DNA of 64,000 nucleotides from Niastella vici. GTDB taxonomy: Bacteria; Bacteroidota; Bacteroidia; Chitinophagales; Chitinophagaceae. Below the pieces are notes generated by a model. That model was not told the origin of the DNA. It did no database searches and saw only the letters and a program-made list of their open reading frames with translations. The position numbers were made by a program, and so were the translations under genes. The stretch spans positions 434,001 to 498,000 of the forward strand of contig NZ_LVYD01000001.1 of assembly GCF_002077945.1 (NCBI RefSeq), given 5' to 3'. Every line of letters starts with the position of its first letter. The stretch's first letter is position 1. This document shows positions 62,323 through 64,000 of the stretch, one piece after another.

Positions 62323-62366
62323 TAGACAATTGATAATTCCTTCCTATTTTTTGCCTTGAATTTTAC

Positions 62367-62849
62367 CTATTGTTTATTGTCCAGAACATGCTTCCACTTA
62401 CTGCTTTCTGCGTATTCTTTGATCACTGTATTTCGTTGTTCTAACAGTTTTTCGAGGTAGGCCGATAAATAAAGTCCGCTGAAAAATTTTCCCAAACCGC
62501 CATAAGGAGCTTCATAATAGAAAACGTCTATCATCAGTGTGCCATTCTCTATTGCCTTGAAATGATGTTCATGTTTCATTTTTTTGAAATCACCTTTTTT
62601 CATTTCATCTGTAAAGGAAAAAGGTTTTTCCATGGCAGTTATCTGTACTTGCAGAACGCGGGTGCGCATCAGGTGTTTGGCTTTCCAGGTCACCGTTTCA
62701 TTCAGGTTTATTAAACCCATGGTGGTGCCGGCAACTGCCTGTTCGTTATGATGGGCCATTGACTTCTTATGCAATTCGATGCTACGGCTCAGATCAAAAA
62801 CCCTTTCTATGGGTGCGGCAATAAAGGTGGTCAGGTGGATAATAGGCAT
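62367..62849 (-). CDS. SRPBCC-family (ligand-binding START-like) protein
   Basis: A 160-residue cytoplasmic protein with the SRPBCC helix-grip fold: HLTTFIAAPIERVFDLSRSIELHKKSM at the start, NLNETVTWKAKHLM and a C-terminal helix LEKLLEQRNTVIKEYAE. Relatives bind hydrophobic ligands or act as cell-division inhibitor-like (SulA-type) proteins of uncertain role. The chosen start MPIIHLTTF follows the family; 62897 would add 16 residues. The next gene on the strand is comB, 91 nt on. Confidence 0.82.
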   Translation of the reverse strand: MPIIHLTTFIAAPIERVFDLSRSIELHKKSMAHHNEQAVAGTTMGLINLNETVTWKAKHLMRTRVLQVQITAMEKPFSFTDEMKKGDFKKMKHEHHFKAIENGTLMIDVFYYEAPYGGLGKFFSGLYLSAYLEKLLEQRNTVIKEYAESSKWKHVLDNKQ

Positions 62850-63148
62850 ACACGGATGATCATTTAGGAATCGTTCTCCCCAAGCAGCAATAAACACGCC
62901 AAGTGTACAAAAGTCTGGGGGGAAAAGGATCGGGCCGCAAAGTACAGGCGTCAGGGTTTATCACCCAACGGCACAAGGCTAAAATCCGGTCTTCGTCCCC
63001 TTATTGTACACTTTGGTTTGCCGGGGGAGCGAAGGTAAAAAAGCAAAAGGTAGAAGACCGTACAACTTCTTGGATTCCTGTTTTTTTCCATACATCCAAT
63101 TGCTGCAACAACCTTCTACCCTTCACTTTACAATTTATACCTGTATCG

Positions 63149-64000
63149 TTATACAAACGGGAACTTCACCACTTTCGCTTTCAACAGCTTGTCGCGCACC
63201 CCGATATATATTTCTGCATCCAGCGATGCATGACTAAGATCCACGTAGCCCATACCAATGGCTTTTTGCAAACTGGGCGCCTGGGTGCCCGAGGTTACAA
63301 ACCCTATTTTATTACCGGCTGCATCTTTTATATCGTAATGGTGACGGGGAATTCCTTTGTCAACCATTTCAAACCCAACCAGTTTACGGGTTACGCCAGC
63401 TGTTTTCTGGTTTTCCAGTATGGGGCGGGCGGTAAAGTCTTTGGTGAATTTGGTGATCCAGCCCAGCCCGGCTTCCAGGGGTGAAGTAGTATCGTCTATA
63501 TCGTTTCCATACAGGCAAAAACCCATTTCCAACCGCAGGGTATCTCTTGCACCGAGGCCAATCGGCTTCAGGCCCTGTGTACCGCCCTGGCTAAAAATAG
63601 CATCCCAAATTTTGTCGGCATCGCCATTCTTATCTTCAAAATAGATCTCTACACCGCCTGCGCCGGTATAACCTGTGGCGCTGATGAGCACATTGTCAAC
63701 GCCGGCAAACCTGCCTTTTGCAAACGTGTAATATTTTAAATTAAGAATATCAATATCAGTGAGAGGCTGCAGCATTTTGGTGGCATTGGGACCCTGTATG
63801 GCCAGCAAACAGGTTTTATCGGAGATGTTGTGCATCTCAACATTGCTGGTATTGTGCTTCGAGATCCAGTTCCAGTCTTTTTCAATGTTGGAAGCATTTA
63901 CCACCAGCATATACACTTTGTTCTCTTCAATACAATACACCAGCAGGTCGTCAACAATACCACCCTGGTCGTTGGGCAAACAGCTGTACTGGGCTTTGCC
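63149..64000 (-). CDS. gcvT: Glycine cleavage system T protein (aminomethyltransferase), 3' part
   Basis: The C-terminal 283 residues of GcvT; the gene runs off the right edge. In frame at the edge are [22 protein letters not shown], then [52 protein letters not shown] and [13 protein letters not shown], all family landmarks including the folate-binding Asp region. It moves the aminomethyl group from lipoyl-GcvH to tetrahydrofolate. Downstream (62850-63148) an imperfect hairpin (AAGGTAGAAG at 63047 with CTTCTACCCTT at 63113) is the only structure seen. Confidence 0.95.
   Translation of the reverse strand, partial: GKAQYSCLPNDQGGIVDDLLVYCIEENKVYMLVVNASNIEKDWNWISKHNTSNVEMHNISDKTCLLAIQGPNATKMLQPLTDIDILNLKYYTFAKGRFAGVDNVLISATGYTGAGGVEIYFEDKNGDADKIWDAIFSQGGTQGLKPIGLGARDTLRLEMGFCLYGNDIDDTTSPLEAGLGWITKFTKDFTARPILENQKTAGVTRKLVGFEMVDKGIPRHHYDIKDAAGNKIGFVTSGTQAPSLQKAIGMGYVDLSHASLDAEIYIGVRDKLLKAKVVKFPFV

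Noticed and set aside
62903-63484. 193-codon plus-strand frame over the gcvT end
   Set aside because: Antisense to a clear GcvT C-terminus and composed of the low-complexity residues expected from a shadow frame; no motif.

Overview
The window reads as a chromosomal segment from a Bacteroidota bacterium, most likely family Chitinophagaceae (Niastella/Chitinophaga-like). Grounds: a quinol-oxidising alternative complex III (ACIII) operon, futalosine-route menaquinone synthesis (MqnC), GLPGLI and IPExxxVDY proteins, carboxypeptidase-regulatory-domain outer-membrane barrels, a rho gene with a long acidic N-terminal insert, and several promoters of the Bacteroidota type (TTG, 19-22 nt, TAnnTTTG). 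I found no rRNA, tRNA, CRISPR array or intact insertion sequence.

Layout. 1-6.4 kb: minus-strand ACIII genes, in transcription order actA, actB, actC and the 5' end of actD. 6.5-8.3 kb: a membrane-domain/PurN fusion and a small secreted protein. 8.6-17.7 kb: exported amide/ester hydrolases (two serine-beta-lactamase-fold enzymes, an N-acyl-D-amino-acid deacylase, a penicillin-acylase-type Ntn hydrolase) with a HAD phosphatase and a CsbD protein between them. 17.7-23.1 kb: an AT-richer accessory stretch with SMI1/KNR4, a DUF6266-like protein, small membrane proteins, a frameshifted PIN-like gene, an XRE regulator and a SymE-like toxin. 23.2-33.0 kb: proteolysis and metabolism (Prc, fused E1 dehydrogenase, an M16 pair, a double aspartyl protease with PDZ). 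33.4-39.2 kb: mqnC and a 1329-residue hybrid histidine kinase. 39.3-51.6 kb: a two-component system, a GLPGLI protein, a GH13 enzyme, two TonB-receptor-like barrels and small secreted proteins. 51.8-64 kb: SWI/SNF helicase, M28 peptidase, IPExxxVDY protein, pterin dehydratase, rho, comB, an SRPBCC protein and the 3' part of gcvT.

How the parts fit. MqnC acts in menaquinone synthesis and ACIII oxidises menaquinol, so both serve the same respiratory chain. The signal I rate highest is regulatory. The same three-repeat operator (TTAACCTTmA, TTAACATTAA, 11-nt spacer, TTAACCT) lies in the two-component/GLPGLI divergent promoter region and upstream of the 935-residue outer-membrane barrel, with the same 17-nt distance to a promoter -7-like box. 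This suggests the OmpR-type regulator drives its own operon, the GLPGLI protein and the barrel as one envelope regulon.

Other points to follow: a PIN-like gene broken by two compensating frameshifts, a pair of ~95-bp duplicated intergenic elements ending in terminator hairpins, palindromic candidate operators in a 534-bp gap, a PurN fusion through an intergenic-looking linker, and a 55-residue small protein gene with its own terminator.
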